Notes under the pieces: generated by a model
Database searches by the model: none
The model's input: the letters and a program-made list of their open reading frames with translations, nothing else
Told to the model about the DNA's origin: nothing
Shown: one piece after another, positions 51,436-51,575 of the stretch
How positions within the stretch are numbered: position 1 is the first letter of the stretch
Layout of the letters: each line of letters begins with the position of its first letter
Program-made: the position numbers and the translations under genes
Assembly (NCBI GenBank): GCA_017620025.1
Contig: JAFZRF010000021.1
Location: 1-51,575, forward strand
Reading direction: 5' to 3'
DNA length: 51,575 nucleotides
From: Ruminococcus sp.
GTDB lineage: Bacteria > Bacillota > Clostridia > Oscillospirales > Ruminococcaceae

Positions 51436-51575
51436 GGGATTCTAAAGGGGCTGCGCCCCTTTAGCGGAGTCCAGAGGCAGCGCCTCTGGCAGGGTGTGGG
51501 ACAGAGTCCCGCATTTTTCCGCAGGGCGCTTCGCAAGGGGTGAATTCCAAAACAGTCCGGGGGACTGTTTTGGAA
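51436..51575 (-). repeat. Partial copy D of the multi-hairpin repeat, inverted
   Basis: Reverse-strand copy of the 174-bp repeat with four of its five hairpins; the remainder is beyond the window. The window ends exactly at the last base of the second hairpin (51545-51575). It follows the terminator of the permease gene. Confidence 0.95.

Overview
The window looks like chromosomal DNA of an anaerobic Clostridia (Bacillota), most likely a Ruminococcus-type gut or rumen bacterium. The signs are dockerin-type duplicated calcium loops in two secreted proteins, strong Shine-Dalgarno sites, several SD-driven TTG starts, TTGACA-17-TATAAT promoters, an alanine T-box, SigK, and pyruvate formate-lyase. 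I see no rRNA, tRNA, transposase, integrase, phage gene or CRISPR array. Both window ends lie inside the same dispersed repeat, so this may be a whole contig bounded by repeats.

Layout: 1-6.1 kb holds bioY under a BirA-type operator, the copper ATPase copA, a small membrane protein and a two-component system. 6.3-10.2 kb is a forward cluster: a GGDEF/EAL protein with a degenerate GGDEF, a LURP-one-like protein and phosphofructokinase. 10.3-14.8 kb holds an alpha/beta hydrolase, a LysR regulator, an Rrf2 regulator, cysK and a YjbR-like protein. 15.1-22.2 kb is the most unusual forward operon: an ECF-like sigma factor, a membrane protein in the anti-sigma position, and two secreted dockerin proteins. 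The membrane protein and the first dockerin protein share a C-terminal domain. A DUF3592-like membrane protein follows.

From 35.7 down to 23.8 kb runs a tightly packed reverse-strand set of 11 genes behind an alanine T-box: alaS, a hypothetical gene, a HIT protein, a phosphoribosyltransferase, comEC, holA, an RNase M5-like gene, an MBOAT protein, a DHHW/SGNH-like protein, an SDR and a membrane protein. The MBOAT and DHHW proteins have both lost the residues expected to be catalytic. 35.8-45.1 kb holds sigK, a metallophosphoesterase, an ABC exporter, a GNAT, a SleB-like wall hydrolase, a degenerate GGDEF protein, an AI-2E family permease and a TfoX-like protein.

45.2-47.8 kb encodes a split pyruvate formate-lyase. 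The 690-residue catalytic subunit stops before the glycyl-radical domain. That domain is a separate 79-residue gene, and between the two lies a 72-residue divergent relative of its first half. 48.1-51.4 kb holds a LacI-like sensor fused to an intact GGDEF domain and an anion permease. A 174-bp repeat made of five tight hairpins occurs twice in full and once partially at each window end, always beside gene 3' ends.

The main leads are the sigma/anti-sigma/dockerin operon, the split PFL, the paired catalytic loss in the acyltransferase genes, and the multi-hairpin repeat family.
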